From the NCBI GenBank assembly GCA_025358985.1, contig JANYHQ010000737.1:1-9762 (forward strand): a DNA stretch of 9,762 bases. The letters run 5' to 3'. The notes beneath the pieces are model-generated. The model was not told the origin of the DNA. It saw nothing but the letters and a program-made list of their open reading frames with translations, and ran no database searches. Below are positions 1 through 6,405 of the stretch, piece after piece. Position 1 is the first letter of the stretch; each line of letters opens with the position of its first letter. Source of the stretch: Acidimicrobiales bacterium. GTDB taxonomy: Bacteria > Actinomycetota > Acidimicrobiia > Acidimicrobiales > JANYDT01. Both the position numbers and the translations under genes were made by a program.

Positions 1-393
1 GCTCTTCCCGTCTGTCCCCACCACAAATTCCACCGGCCCGCCGCCCAACGATCCATCGGCGTGGCGTGGCTCAAAACGTTCGTATTGGTGCTCATGTCCC
101 ACCAAGAACAACTCTGCCCGGGCGGCGTCGAGGGCGGCCCACAACGCACCGGTGTCCGGGGCGTCACCATGCTTGGTGCCCGACGAGAAGCGCGGGTGAT
201 GCCAGATGGCGATAGTGCACGAGGTGACGGAGCGAGCAGCGGACTGAGCCAGATCCTTTCGCAGCCACGTTTCCTGCTCACTTCCTGCTGCACACCCCAC
301 TTCGTCGCAGTTGGAATTCAACACCACGAGGTGCCATCCGGGTGCCAGATCTGTGGAGTACCAGCACAGGCCCAATTGGCAGTCATGACCTCG
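1..393 (-). pseudogene. 5'-truncated purple-acid-phosphatase-like metallophosphoesterase, C-terminal part (also cut by window edge)
   Basis: The minus strand is open for 131 codons from 393 to 1. It matches the C-terminal half of calcineurin-like metallophosphoesterases of the purple acid phosphatase or alkaline phosphatase type. Visible blocks are WYSTDLAPGWHLVVLNSNCD (family form: YYSYDLGxWHxVxLNSNC), IAIWHHPRFSSG with a metal-binding HH, LVGHEHQYERF (the GHxH metal motif) and EFVVGTDGKS. The N-terminal half, with DxH, GDxxY and GNHE and normally a signal peptide, is absent. A TAG stop at 396-394 closes the frame just before the homology begins, and the other two minus frames upstream show no phosphoesterase motifs. 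The sequence beyond is occupied by the oppositely oriented DUF1003 gene. I read this as a remnant cut by rearrangement. An internal GTG or TTG start could make a short product, but it would lack half the metal ligands. The 3' end lies outside the window. Confidence 0.78.
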
Positions 394-402
394 CTAGCAG
401 TC

Positions 403-409
403 GAGGGGG
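403..409 (+). promoter_or_regulatory. Ribosome binding site of the DUF1003 gene
   Basis: The purine run GAGGGGG lies about five bases before ATG 415. It decides between three in-frame ATGs (385, 415, 424), of which only 415 has a well-spaced Shine-Dalgarno sequence. Confidence 0.6.
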
Positions 410-414
410 TCAGA

Positions 415-954
415 ATGGTGGTCATGGATACAACCGTCCCAGCGCATGTCCACACTTGCCCGGCGTGCAACGCCTTGGACGGAGCGGACGGCAATAACGA
501 CGGCAGTTTCGGGATAGTCGAGTCTGTGGTGCAAACCGAGCGTGGCCTGCGGACCACCATCAGGCGAGCCGAAAATCGCACCGCCGACAAGATCACCACG
601 GTGGCCGGTTCCATGAAGTTCGTATACGTCCATATGGCATGGTTCGGACTGTGGATTGCCCTGAACGTAGGACTGGCCGGTCTGGGCTGGGAGTTCGACC
701 GATTCCCGTTTGGACTGCTCACCATGATTGTGAGTCTCGAGGCCATCTTCTTGGCAACGTTCGTGATGATCAGCCAGAACCGCCAGTCGGCTCGGGCCGA
801 TCTTCGTTCCGAAATCGACTTCGAGAACAATTTGCGCGCTGAGGTGTGGTCGGTACACGTGGGGCATCAGCTGGGCATCGATCCTGTGCACGTAGAAACC
901 ATCATCCAGAAGGCACTGGCCGACGCCAAGAGTCGTATGGACGACTCCCGATGA
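415..954 (+). CDS. DUF1003 family membrane protein
   Basis: A 179-residue protein. Residues 67-90 and 97-119 are two hydrophobic segments around WEFDRFPFGLL. They are followed by the signature SQNRQ (120-124) and an acidic-aromatic stretch, EIDFENNLRAE. This is the DUF1003 pattern of a GS-x-x-F lead-in, WxxxN in the first segment, D-x-x-PFxLL, then xSQNRQ and a soluble tail. The N-terminus carries HTCPACN (13-19), a CxxC pair of the kind found before the membrane part in many relatives, perhaps half of a metal site. Function is unknown; some relatives are annotated as possible cyclic nucleotide-binding or transport-associated proteins, with little support. The open frame extends upstream to 61, but that part is antisense to the phosphatase remnant and has no homology, so ATG 415 is chosen. 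The gene converges on the CHAT gene. Confidence 0.87.
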   Translation: MVVMDTTVPAHVHTCPACNALDGADGNNDGSFGIVESVVQTERGLRTTIRRAENRTADKITTVAGSMKFVYVHMAWFGLWIALNVGLAGLGWEFDRFPFGLLTMIVSLEAIFLATFVMISQNRQSARADLRSEIDFENNLRAEVWSVHVGHQLGIDPVHVETIIQKALADAKSRMDDSR

Positions 955-973
955 CATCTACACGGGACTCTGC

Positions 974-1005
974 GCCGGTCCCCCCGTCGTTTGTTCGGGA
1001 CCGGC
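974..1005. terminator. Hairpin between convergent genes
   Basis: The arms GCCGGTCCC (974-982) and GGGACCGGC (997-1005) are perfectly complementary with a 14-base loop. After one mismatch the stem extends outward by two more pairs (971-972 with 1007-1008). It sits 20 bp after the DUF1003 stop and about 105 bp beyond the CHAT stop. There is no T run on either strand, as is common for high-GC actinobacterial terminators. It could serve both converging transcripts. The rest of 955-1110 shows nothing recognisable. Confidence 0.5.
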
Positions 1006-1110
1006 ACATCGTGCCCGCTGTGCGAATCAGGCCCTTTCGGAACGAAGATTCAAGACCTAGACGCGACCCGGACCGCTTGGATACATCAGTTGTTCCGATG
1101 ACAGCAAAGC

Positions 1111-3840
1111 TCACCTGGCCGAAGCCGAGGCACCGCTGAACACCACAAAGGCTTGCGCCGTCAGGGCGTGTGCCGCATCGTCGCTTTGTGCTGCGCTGAC
1201 GCGGGCCTGAGCCAGCGCCATATCCGGGGTTGCCCCTGTACGCAGTGCAGCATGCAGATTCACCATCACGTCCACGGCCGCATTGTCGGGGATCGGCATG
1301 ACCGGAGCCACGATCCAGCGCACTCCTAGTGACAACAGCACGCCAGCCACTCCCACCAAGTCGTTGGAGGAACCACCACTGTTGACGGCCCCATGGCAGG
1401 TGGACAACACCAATATCTCTGGGACAGCACGCAATCGTTCCAGGTCGTGGACGGTGAGCGATCCATCGTGAAGCCGCATGGACGAGAACATTGGGTTGTC
1501 GTGACGGAACAAGCCGTGGCAGGCGATGTGCACCAATGCCGACCGTTCAACGGCAGCCAACACTTCGTCCACCGTTGCTGCTGCGTTCGTATGAACAGTG
1601 GCATGTTCATACAGGGCTCGGAGGGCATCAATCTCTCGTTGGGCGCCGGACAGACCAGGGCCCGCCACCAGCGCCACCCCTGTCTGTGGTTGAGCAGCGC
1701 GCTTATTACTCAGCATCCAATGGGTGGCGCTCACCGCCACGCTGAAGGCCCTGTTGCGCAACACCGGCAATGCGCCCCAGGCGAGGCGGTGCAGCGATCC
1801 GGTGGGCACGATGAGGACTTCGCCGACTTCGATCGTCAACGGGTCAAGGATCATTCGTTGCAGGCCACGCGCAGCCACATCCACGGCATCACCGCGAGAT
1901 CCACGTCTTTCATGCCCCGCCCGTAGACCCCTCACCATGGCGGTGTTGAGATAGTCGATCTCGCGTGAAATGGTCGCCTCCGGTCCTATCTGGTGAACGG
2001 TGATGCCCGCTGCCGAAACAACCACCGCATGCATGGTGTGGCCACTGGTGACGTACTCAACGAGAGTCCGAGGCCCGAGCGCTCGAATGAGGTCGACAGG
2101 GAACCGGGGCCGTCGAGCACCAGGGGTGGCCCCTACGGGAGCGAGGCTCGGGAGCGTTCGGTAACGGGCCCGTACTTGCCCTTCGGCCCCCCGAATGGCG
2201 CGTTGCAATTCGAGGCGGGCGTCAGAACCGGGCTCCGCCTGAGCCAACTCCACCTCAAGCGAACGGATGGTGCGCAAGGCATCGGCGATCTCGCCCGGGA
2301 TTGCCGACCCTGGGAGCGAGTCCACCAGTGTCGCACCGTTGGATCCAGCGGGATGCAACACCGTCCAGGCTCGCCACCGTTCCACCCATTGCAACACTCG
2401 GTTGGCATCACCGCTCTCGAGCGCCAGATCTATGCCGAATTGCGCAAGATCCTTTCCCCATAGGCTGGCCCCGGCTCGCAGATCGGTGGCCGCCAACAGT
2501 CCTCGTTGACGCTCCAACAGATCAAGCCCGATATGCAGAGCCCGGTCACACCCCTGGTGGTCCCCGACGATCCGACAGCGAATGCTCTCGGCGAACCAGG
2601 CCATTGCCCGGGTGTTGGACGGGCCCCGACTGCGCTGCAACGAGGCCTCCGTGAGCTCATCGATGAACTCATGGCCCACACCGTGGTAGTACGCCGCCCG
2701 GCCAATGAACGTGGCGATGTGTACCGGTTCCACTCCCCACCCGGCAGCGCGAAGTTGAGCGATGGCCATACGAGCTCGGCTCACCCAGTCACCAACCAGA
2801 GCCGGCTCGACGGAGGAGAACTCAGCTCGCAACGCTATGTACTCGGCGTAGGCCACCCAGGGCGTTCTCCCTTCGCTGGCAAACATCCGAGCGGCGTGCT
2901 CGGCAGTGGACCGGGCTTCTGACGCCATGTCGGCAGCCAGCAATACACGAGCACGTAACAGCAGCGCTTCGGCCTGTTGAGTCCTATTTGGCGTATTCGC
3001 GGCCAATGCCACGCACGTTGCCGAGGATCGGTCGGCCTCTTCTATCAGTCCAGCTAGCAGGAGTGCTTCAGCTCGGTCCGCCGCCAAGATTGACATCACC
3101 CGATCAGGCGACCCGGTTTGACGGTACCGATGTTCTGCCTCACCAAAGAGTGCGAAGGCTTCGTTCAGATCCCCCTGCCGGGCCTTCACCACCGCCTGGT
3201 TGTGGACCGACGATGCGGCAATGAGCTCATGGTCGCTACGTTCCGCCAACTCTTGGGCGGTGACGAAGTCGGTGGCGGCATCAGCGAATCGGCCCATGTT
3301 GAGCAGCGCGATGCCCCGATTCATGCGGAGTCGAACCATTCCGAGAGCGTCACTGCGCTCGTCATATGAGCGAATGGCCAACTCGGCCTCGGCGACGGCT
3401 TCTCGGAGTCGACCGACCTGGAACAGAATCAGCGCCCGCTGGTTTCTCAGCGTCGACTCCCCCGCTGCTGACATGTGTCGTTGCGCACGACTGAGTTCGG
3501 ACAGCGCGGCCGCAGTTGATCCGGATTGCGCGCGAGCCAGGGCGAGACTGATGCGTATTGACACCTCGAGTTGGCGGTTGTTGCCACGCGAAGCGGAAAG
3601 GACGGCTTCACGCAGGGTACCGGTGGCACTCTGATCATCACCCAACTCGATTTCGCAGCGGCCCCGCCCCCACATTGCCAGCAGCCACGCCGCCGTACCT
3701 ACCTGGGTGAGGTCGAGAATTGAACTTGCTTCCGCCCAGGCTGCCCGTGGGTCGCGCTGCACCATGTCGAGCAGCAATTGGGCGCGCTCCCCCAACGGAT
3801 CAGACGGTGACTGCTCGACGTGATTCGATGTATCTGTCAC
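1111..3840 (-). CDS. TPR-repeat CHAT domain protein (caspase-like protease)
   Basis: A 909-residue protein with no signal peptide or membrane segment, so probably cytosolic. Residues about 20-470 are tandem helical TPR-like repeats rich in small and Leu residues. About 520-562 is a charged helical linker, and 580-909 is a CHAT domain. The CHAT dyad is intact: His775 in VHIACHGLF and Cys815 in VLSTCHGAV. Family landmarks IVPTGSLHRLAWGALP (678-693), VAGPGLSGAQREI and the late NDLVGVAGVLLSLGVRWIVAP also fit. CHAT proteases are clan CD cysteine peptidases whose TPR arms usually sense a partner; Csx29 of type III-E CRISPR and separase are relatives. The start is GTG 3840, because upstream extension would enter the divergent promoter. 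No Shine-Dalgarno is seen and a -10-like TATAGA or TAGAGT lies 10-12 bases before it, so the mRNA may be nearly leaderless. It is divergent from the S8-sigma operon. The substrate is unknown; the S8 peptidase or the 169-residue protein are candidates. Confidence 0.9.
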   Translation of the reverse strand: MTDTSNHVEQSPSDPLGERAQLLLDMVQRDPRAAWAEASSILDLTQVGTAAWLLAMWGRGRCEIELGDDQSATGTLREAVLSASRGNNRQLEVSIRISLALARAQSGSTAAALSELSRAQRHMSAAGESTLRNQRALILFQVGRLREAVAEAELAIRSYDERSDALGMVRLRMNRGIALLNMGRFADAATDFVTAQELAERSDHELIAASSVHNQAVVKARQGDLNEAFALFGEAEHRYRQTGSPDRVMSILAADRAEALLLAGLIEEADRSSATCVALAANTPNRTQQAEALLLRARVLLAADMASEARSTAEHAARMFASEGRTPWVAYAEYIALRAEFSSVEPALVGDWVSRARMAIAQLRAAGWGVEPVHIATFIGRAAYYHGVGHEFIDELTEASLQRSRGPSNTRAMAWFAESIRCRIVGDHQGCDRALHIGLDLLERQRGLLAATDLRAGASLWGKDLAQFGIDLALESGDANRVLQWVERWRAWTVLHPAGSNGATLVDSLPGSAIPGEIADALRTIRSLEVELAQAEPGSDARLELQRAIRGAEGQVRARYRTLPSLAPVGATPGARRPRFPVDLIRALGPRTLVEYVTSGHTMHAVVVSAAGITVHQIGPEATISREIDYLNTAMVRGLRAGHERRGSRGDAVDVAARGLQRMILDPLTIEVGEVLIVPTGSLHRLAWGALPVLRNRAFSVAVSATHWMLSNKRAAQPQTGVALVAGPGLSGAQREIDALRALYEHATVHTNAAATVDEVLAAVERSALVHIACHGLFRHDNPMFSSMRLHDGSLTVHDLERLRAVPEILVLSTCHGAVNSGGSSNDLVGVAGVLLSLGVRWIVAPVMPIPDNAAVDVMVNLHAALRTGATPDMALAQARVSAAQSDDAAHALTAQAFVVFSGASASAR

Positions 3841-3914
3841 ATTCGAACCGACTCTATAGAGATGGAGTACCGGGTCGGCACGGGGTCCACGAAGCACGAC
3901 AAGAGAGAGCCATC
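3841..3914. promoter_or_regulatory. Divergent promoter region with palindromic -10 (CTCTATAGAG)
   Basis: This 74-bp gap separates the CHAT GTG from the peptidase ATG. Positions 3852-3861 read CTCTATAGAG, a perfect palindrome that offers TATAGA as a -10 element on both strands. On the minus side TATAGA ends 12 bases before the CHAT start, giving a leaderless or very short leader. On the plus side it leaves a leader of roughly 45-50 bases ending in a purine-rich GAGAGAG before ATG 3915. No convincing -35 matching TTGACA is seen on either side, so an alternative sigma factor or an activator may be needed. Confidence 0.5.
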
Positions 3915-5246
3915 ATGAGCAAAGCATCCGAAGACCGAAAAGATCAGTCGAACTCCGGGCCATGGGACGAGCGGGTTTATTTCAGTCCCTCCGCTCAGGG
4001 GCGCACATTTGCCTACCGGCCCGGTGAACTCATCACGGTGTCCACCTCGTTGCCCCAACTGCGTCGGATAGGCATCGCCTGGGACTCCGTCGAACCCGGT
4101 GGGACCGATGAGCAGGACGTAGGGACCCTGGTGCGGCTCACGGGTGTGGGCGATCCCATTGGCGCCGCTCGGGCATTGCGGTCGGGAGGATTCATGGCCC
4201 GTCCCAACCATGTGTTGTTCGCCGCCGCCTTGGCCGAAGGGTCACCCGTCGGCTGGGGGTCACCCGTCGGCTGGGGGTCACCCGTGGGGGATGGCCACTG
4301 CCAGTGTTGTACGCCAGGGTGTCGAGACCCGTTCGCCGGTGGCGCCCATCAACGCAAAGGGCCCACCCGCACCACTGCACATCCCGTGCCTGCTCCGAAG
4401 GCACTGCCGGATCCGCCCGCGGTGGGCGTCCACTGTCGGGTTCTGGTTCTTGACACCGGCTACGCACCCTTGGCGTGGCGATCGGCGGCCGCTGGTGGGC
4501 CGGGCATCGCCATGGTTGACGAGGAGCGCATCGACACCGATAGTGACCACTTTCTCGACCCCTGCCAAGGACACTCCACCTTCATTGCCGGCATCTTCGC
4601 CCGTCTGGCACCGGGGGTTTTGGTTGATGTGCGCGAGGTAACCAAGGCCTTCGGTGACACCGATGACTGGACCGTCGCCGTCGCCCTCAATGCGGCCTTT
4701 CCCGACCCAGAAAACCCGCCATACTTCATTGTCAACATGTCCTTCGCCGGCTACTGCGAAGAGGACGATCCGCCCATCGCCATCGCTGCGGCCATCGAGC
4801 GCATCCTCAAACCGGGCCGTCAAGATCCCTCGAGGAGCGTGGCCGTCGTGGCCGCCGCGGGCAACGACGCAACGTGTCGCCCGGCCTGGCCCGCCGCCTT
4901 CGATGATGTCGTGGGAGTTGCTGCCCTCTCACCCAACGGTCCCGCGCCGTTCACCAACTACGGGCCTTGGGTCACTGCATGTGCACCCGGGTGCGACATC
5001 ATCAGTACCTTCTTGCAGACCCCCGATGGCGGGGTCCCCGGTGCGGTTAATGACTCTGACCTCCTGGGCCAGACCGGATGGGCGAGTTGGAGTGGAACCT
5101 CGTTCGCGGCCCCTGCGGTGGGCGCCCGTATCGCCCGAGAAATGATGACCACCGGTCAAGACTCAGCCACCGTCATACGACGGATCATCCATGGTGATGC
5201 CCTTGCTCGCCTTCCCATGCTGGGGACGATCGTGAACGATGCATGA
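3915..5246 (+). CDS. Subtilisin-like S8 family serine peptidase, no signal peptide
   Basis: A 443-residue S8 peptidase. The catalytic triad is visible in order: Asp180 in VLVLDTGYAP, His220 in CQGHSTFIAGI and Ser396 in SGTSFAAPAV. Asn317 in VVAAAGNDA is the oxyanion-hole residue. Residues 1-105 form an N-terminal domain with no secretion signal. About 109-127 is a repeat linker of GSPVGW units, followed by a cysteine cluster CQCCTPGC and a Pro-rich segment before the catalytic domain. The lack of a signal peptide and the pairing with a CHAT protease and sigma factor suggest an intracellular regulatory role rather than a secreted nutrient protease. ATG 3915 is chosen because upstream starts overlap the CHAT gene and its promoter; GAGAGAG lies before it. 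The stop is 76 bp before the likely sigma start. Whether the N-terminal domain is a removable propeptide cannot be judged from sequence. Confidence 0.9.
   Translation: MSKASEDRKDQSNSGPWDERVYFSPSAQGRTFAYRPGELITVSTSLPQLRRIGIAWDSVEPGGTDEQDVGTLVRLTGVGDPIGAARALRSGGFMARPNHVLFAAALAEGSPVGWGSPVGWGSPVGDGHCQCCTPGCRDPFAGGAHQRKGPTRTTAHPVPAPKALPDPPAVGVHCRVLVLDTGYAPLAWRSAAAGGPGIAMVDEERIDTDSDHFLDPCQGHSTFIAGIFARLAPGVLVDVREVTKAFGDTDDWTVAVALNAAFPDPENPPYFIVNMSFAGYCEEDDPPIAIAAAIERILKPGRQDPSRSVAVVAAAGNDATCRPAWPAAFDDVVGVAALSPNGPAPFTNYGPWVTACAPGCDIISTFLQTPDGGVPGAVNDSDLLGQTGWASWSGTSFAAPAVGARIAREMMTTGQDSATVIRRIIHGDALARLPMLGTIVNDA
4239..4285 (+). repeat. In-frame 18-bp tandem repeat inside the S8 gene
   Basis: The unit GGGTCACCCGTCGGCTGG occurs at 4239-4256 and 4257-4274, identical at every base. 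A third partial copy (11 bases) starts at 4275. It encodes GSPVGW, GSPVGW, GSPVGD. Perfect identity implies recent duplication or slippage, and copy number could vary between strains without shifting the frame. Confidence 0.9.
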
Positions 5247-5309
5247 GTACGCAGGCCGGATTGGCTCGCATCACTCCGCCCTCGCCTCAGACGCTCCAGA
5301 CCGCTGTTG

Positions 5310-5322
5310 TAGGGTCTCGACC
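5310..5322 (+). promoter_or_regulatory. Possible leaderless promoter -10 (TAGGGT) for the sigma gene
   Basis: TAGGGT at 5310-5315 is followed by seven bases and then GTG 5323. This is the spacing expected when the start codon is also the first transcribed base, common in actinobacteria. A clear -35 is not seen. The same AGGG could instead act as a weak Shine-Dalgarno on the S8 transcript. Confidence 0.35.
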
Positions 5323-5892
5323 GTGTCTGAGACGGTTGACGATGTCGATTTCTCGGCCCTGGTCAACGCGGCATTGTCCGGTGACAACCATGCGTGGGAC
5401 GCCCTCGTCCAGCGCCTCAGCGGCGTCGTGTGGAAAACCGTTCTGGGTTCGAGTCTCTCCCCCGAAGACCGCAAGGATGCCTGCGCAGCCACGTTCTTTC
5501 GTCTCTACGAACGTCTCGGAACGGTTCGAGAACCCGCCAAACTGCCGGGATGGGTGGCGGCCGTGGCCCGCAATGAGGTGGTGGCAATCGTGCGTTCCTC
5601 CCAACGCCAACGCGGGGACAGCCGGACGGTACTGGTTGACCTGCGACCCGTTGATGAACAGCTCATCGATGACGAGTTGCGCGTGGCGTTGGCTCGTGCT
5701 TTTGCCCGTCTCCCCATTGATGGTCAGCGCCTACTGGGGCTCCTCATGGAGGAGCCACCCTTGGCCTACGACGACATTGCCCAGCGTCTCGGTGTGCCCC
5801 GCGGCAGCATTGGACCCACTCGAGGTCGTCTGCTCGATCGCCTCCGTCGAATGCCTGAACTCATTCCCTATGTGGAAGGACTCGTCCGTTGA
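5323..5892 (+). CDS. ECF-type sigma-70 family RNA polymerase sigma factor
   Basis: A 189-residue protein with the two-domain ECF layout. Residues about 10-95 match sigma region 2: FSALVNAALSGDNHAWDALV, then DACAATFFRLYERL, then LPGWVAAVARNEVV, the last with the W-x-x-x-x-A-R-N pattern near the -10-binding helix. Residues 120-176 match region 4, with the helix-turn-helix YDDIAQRLGVPRGSIGPTRG followed by RLLDRLRR. It lacks region 3 and has no C-terminal extension, so any control must come from a separate protein. GTG 5323 gives a normal ECF length. An earlier in-frame ATG at 5239 overlaps the peptidase stop and would add 28 unconserved-looking residues. The stop overlaps the TTG start of the next gene, so the two are translationally coupled. 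It probably directs polymerase to a small regulon, possibly including the divergent promoter at 3841-3914. Confidence 0.88.
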   Translation: MSETVDDVDFSALVNAALSGDNHAWDALVQRLSGVVWKTVLGSSLSPEDRKDACAATFFRLYERLGTVREPAKLPGWVAAVARNEVVAIVRSSQRQRGDSRTVLVDLRPVDEQLIDDELRVALARAFARLPIDGQRLLGLLMEEPPLAYDDIAQRLGVPRGSIGPTRGRLLDRLRRMPELIPYVEGLVR

Positions 5893-6398
5893 TTGAACAC
5901 CCGTTATTGCCATCTTTCACACCCCAGCCCGCCGACTTCAGAGAGGATCAGCGGCTGCTCTCAATGCTGGCCCGAGCACTTCGCGATGACGAGATGCCCG
6001 ACGATGTCATGGCGGCGGCGCGCATGGCGCCTGAGCTGAGCGCCGTTGACGGTGAGTTGGCCGAGCTCGTATACGACTCGCTGGCGGACGAAGCAACGGT
6101 TATGCGCGATGGTTCGGGGCAAGGTCGATCGCTCTCATTTTCCACTCCGACCACCAACACCGCTCGGTCAACCACCCTCGACGTAGACCTGTTGCCTGAT
6201 GGCCGTACCGTTATTGGCCAGGTGTCGCCGGACGAAGCGGCAGATCGAGCCATCGTGGACACCACTACCGGTTCATACGAGTTAGCACTCGATGAGCATG
6301 GTCGGTTTCACTTCGAGAACGCCCACTCCCTCATCCGCGTCCGGCTGTGCCAAGGGACTGACATGGTGTTGATGACCACCCCGTGGTTGCGTCACTAG
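5889..6398 (+). CDS. Small protein coupled to the sigma factor; possible sigma regulator or protease substrate
   Basis: A 169-residue protein starting at TTG 5889, whose TTGA overlaps the sigma stop. Residues about 18-70 are acidic and helical (DQRLLSMLARALRDDEMPDD, then ELSAVDGELAELVYDSLADE). Residues 82-166 look beta-rich, with alternating strands (LDVDLLPDGRTVIGQV, TTGSYELALDEHGRFHFE, SLIRVRLC, DMVLMTTPWL). This resembles a small carboxypeptidase-regulatory or transthyretin-like sandwich. No membrane segment or zinc anti-sigma motif (HxxxCxxC) is present, so it is not a classic ZAS anti-sigma factor. From memory, proteins of this look sit beside sigma factors in actinobacterial CHAT loci, but I have no name for them. 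The next in-frame ATG (5964) would remove the first helix. The stop is 7 bp from the stop of the converging MNIO gene. Confidence 0.75.
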   Translation: MIEHPLLPSFTPQPADFREDQRLLSMLARALRDDEMPDDVMAAARMAPELSAVDGELAELVYDSLADEATVMRDGSGQGRSLSFSTPTTNTARSTTLDVDLLPDGRTVIGQVSPDEAADRAIVDTTTGSYELALDEHGRFHFENAHSLIRVRLCQGTDMVLMTTPWLRH

Positions 6399-6405
6399 CC
6401 AGCGT

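Noticed and set aside
394..957. Minus-strand open frame of 187 codons opposite the DUF1003 gene, in the same frame as the phosphatase remnant.
   Set aside because: Its translation has no metallophosphoesterase motif (no DxH, GDxxY or GNHE), and the opposite strand encodes a clear DUF1003 protein. It does not supply the missing N-terminus.
3720..3914. Longer N-terminus for the S8 peptidase from the upstream open frame, including an ATG at 3828.
   Set aside because: It would run antisense into the CHAT coding start and across the divergent promoter; the added residues show no signal peptide or domain.
4239..4285. Short tandem repeats considered as the start of a CRISPR array.
   Set aside because: The units are directly adjacent without spacers and keep the reading frame of the peptidase; no Cas gene is present.
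4278..4823. Minus-strand open frame of 181 codons within the S8 gene.
   Set aside because: It is antisense to well-conserved S8 motifs and has no recognisable domain or ribosome binding site.
5243..5896. A second plus-strand open frame of 217 codons over the sigma gene, starting with an ATGA overlap on the S8 stop.
   Set aside because: The frame gives Ser/Pro/Trp/Arg-rich sequence without any domain, while the other frame gives clear sigma regions 2 and 4. It is an overlap shadow of GC-rich coding DNA.
1111..6398. The CHAT/sigma locus as a type III-E CRISPR (Craspase) remnant.
   Set aside because: There is no gRAMP/Cas7-11, no repeat array and no Cas1/Cas2 in the window. Only the protease-sigma logic is shared.
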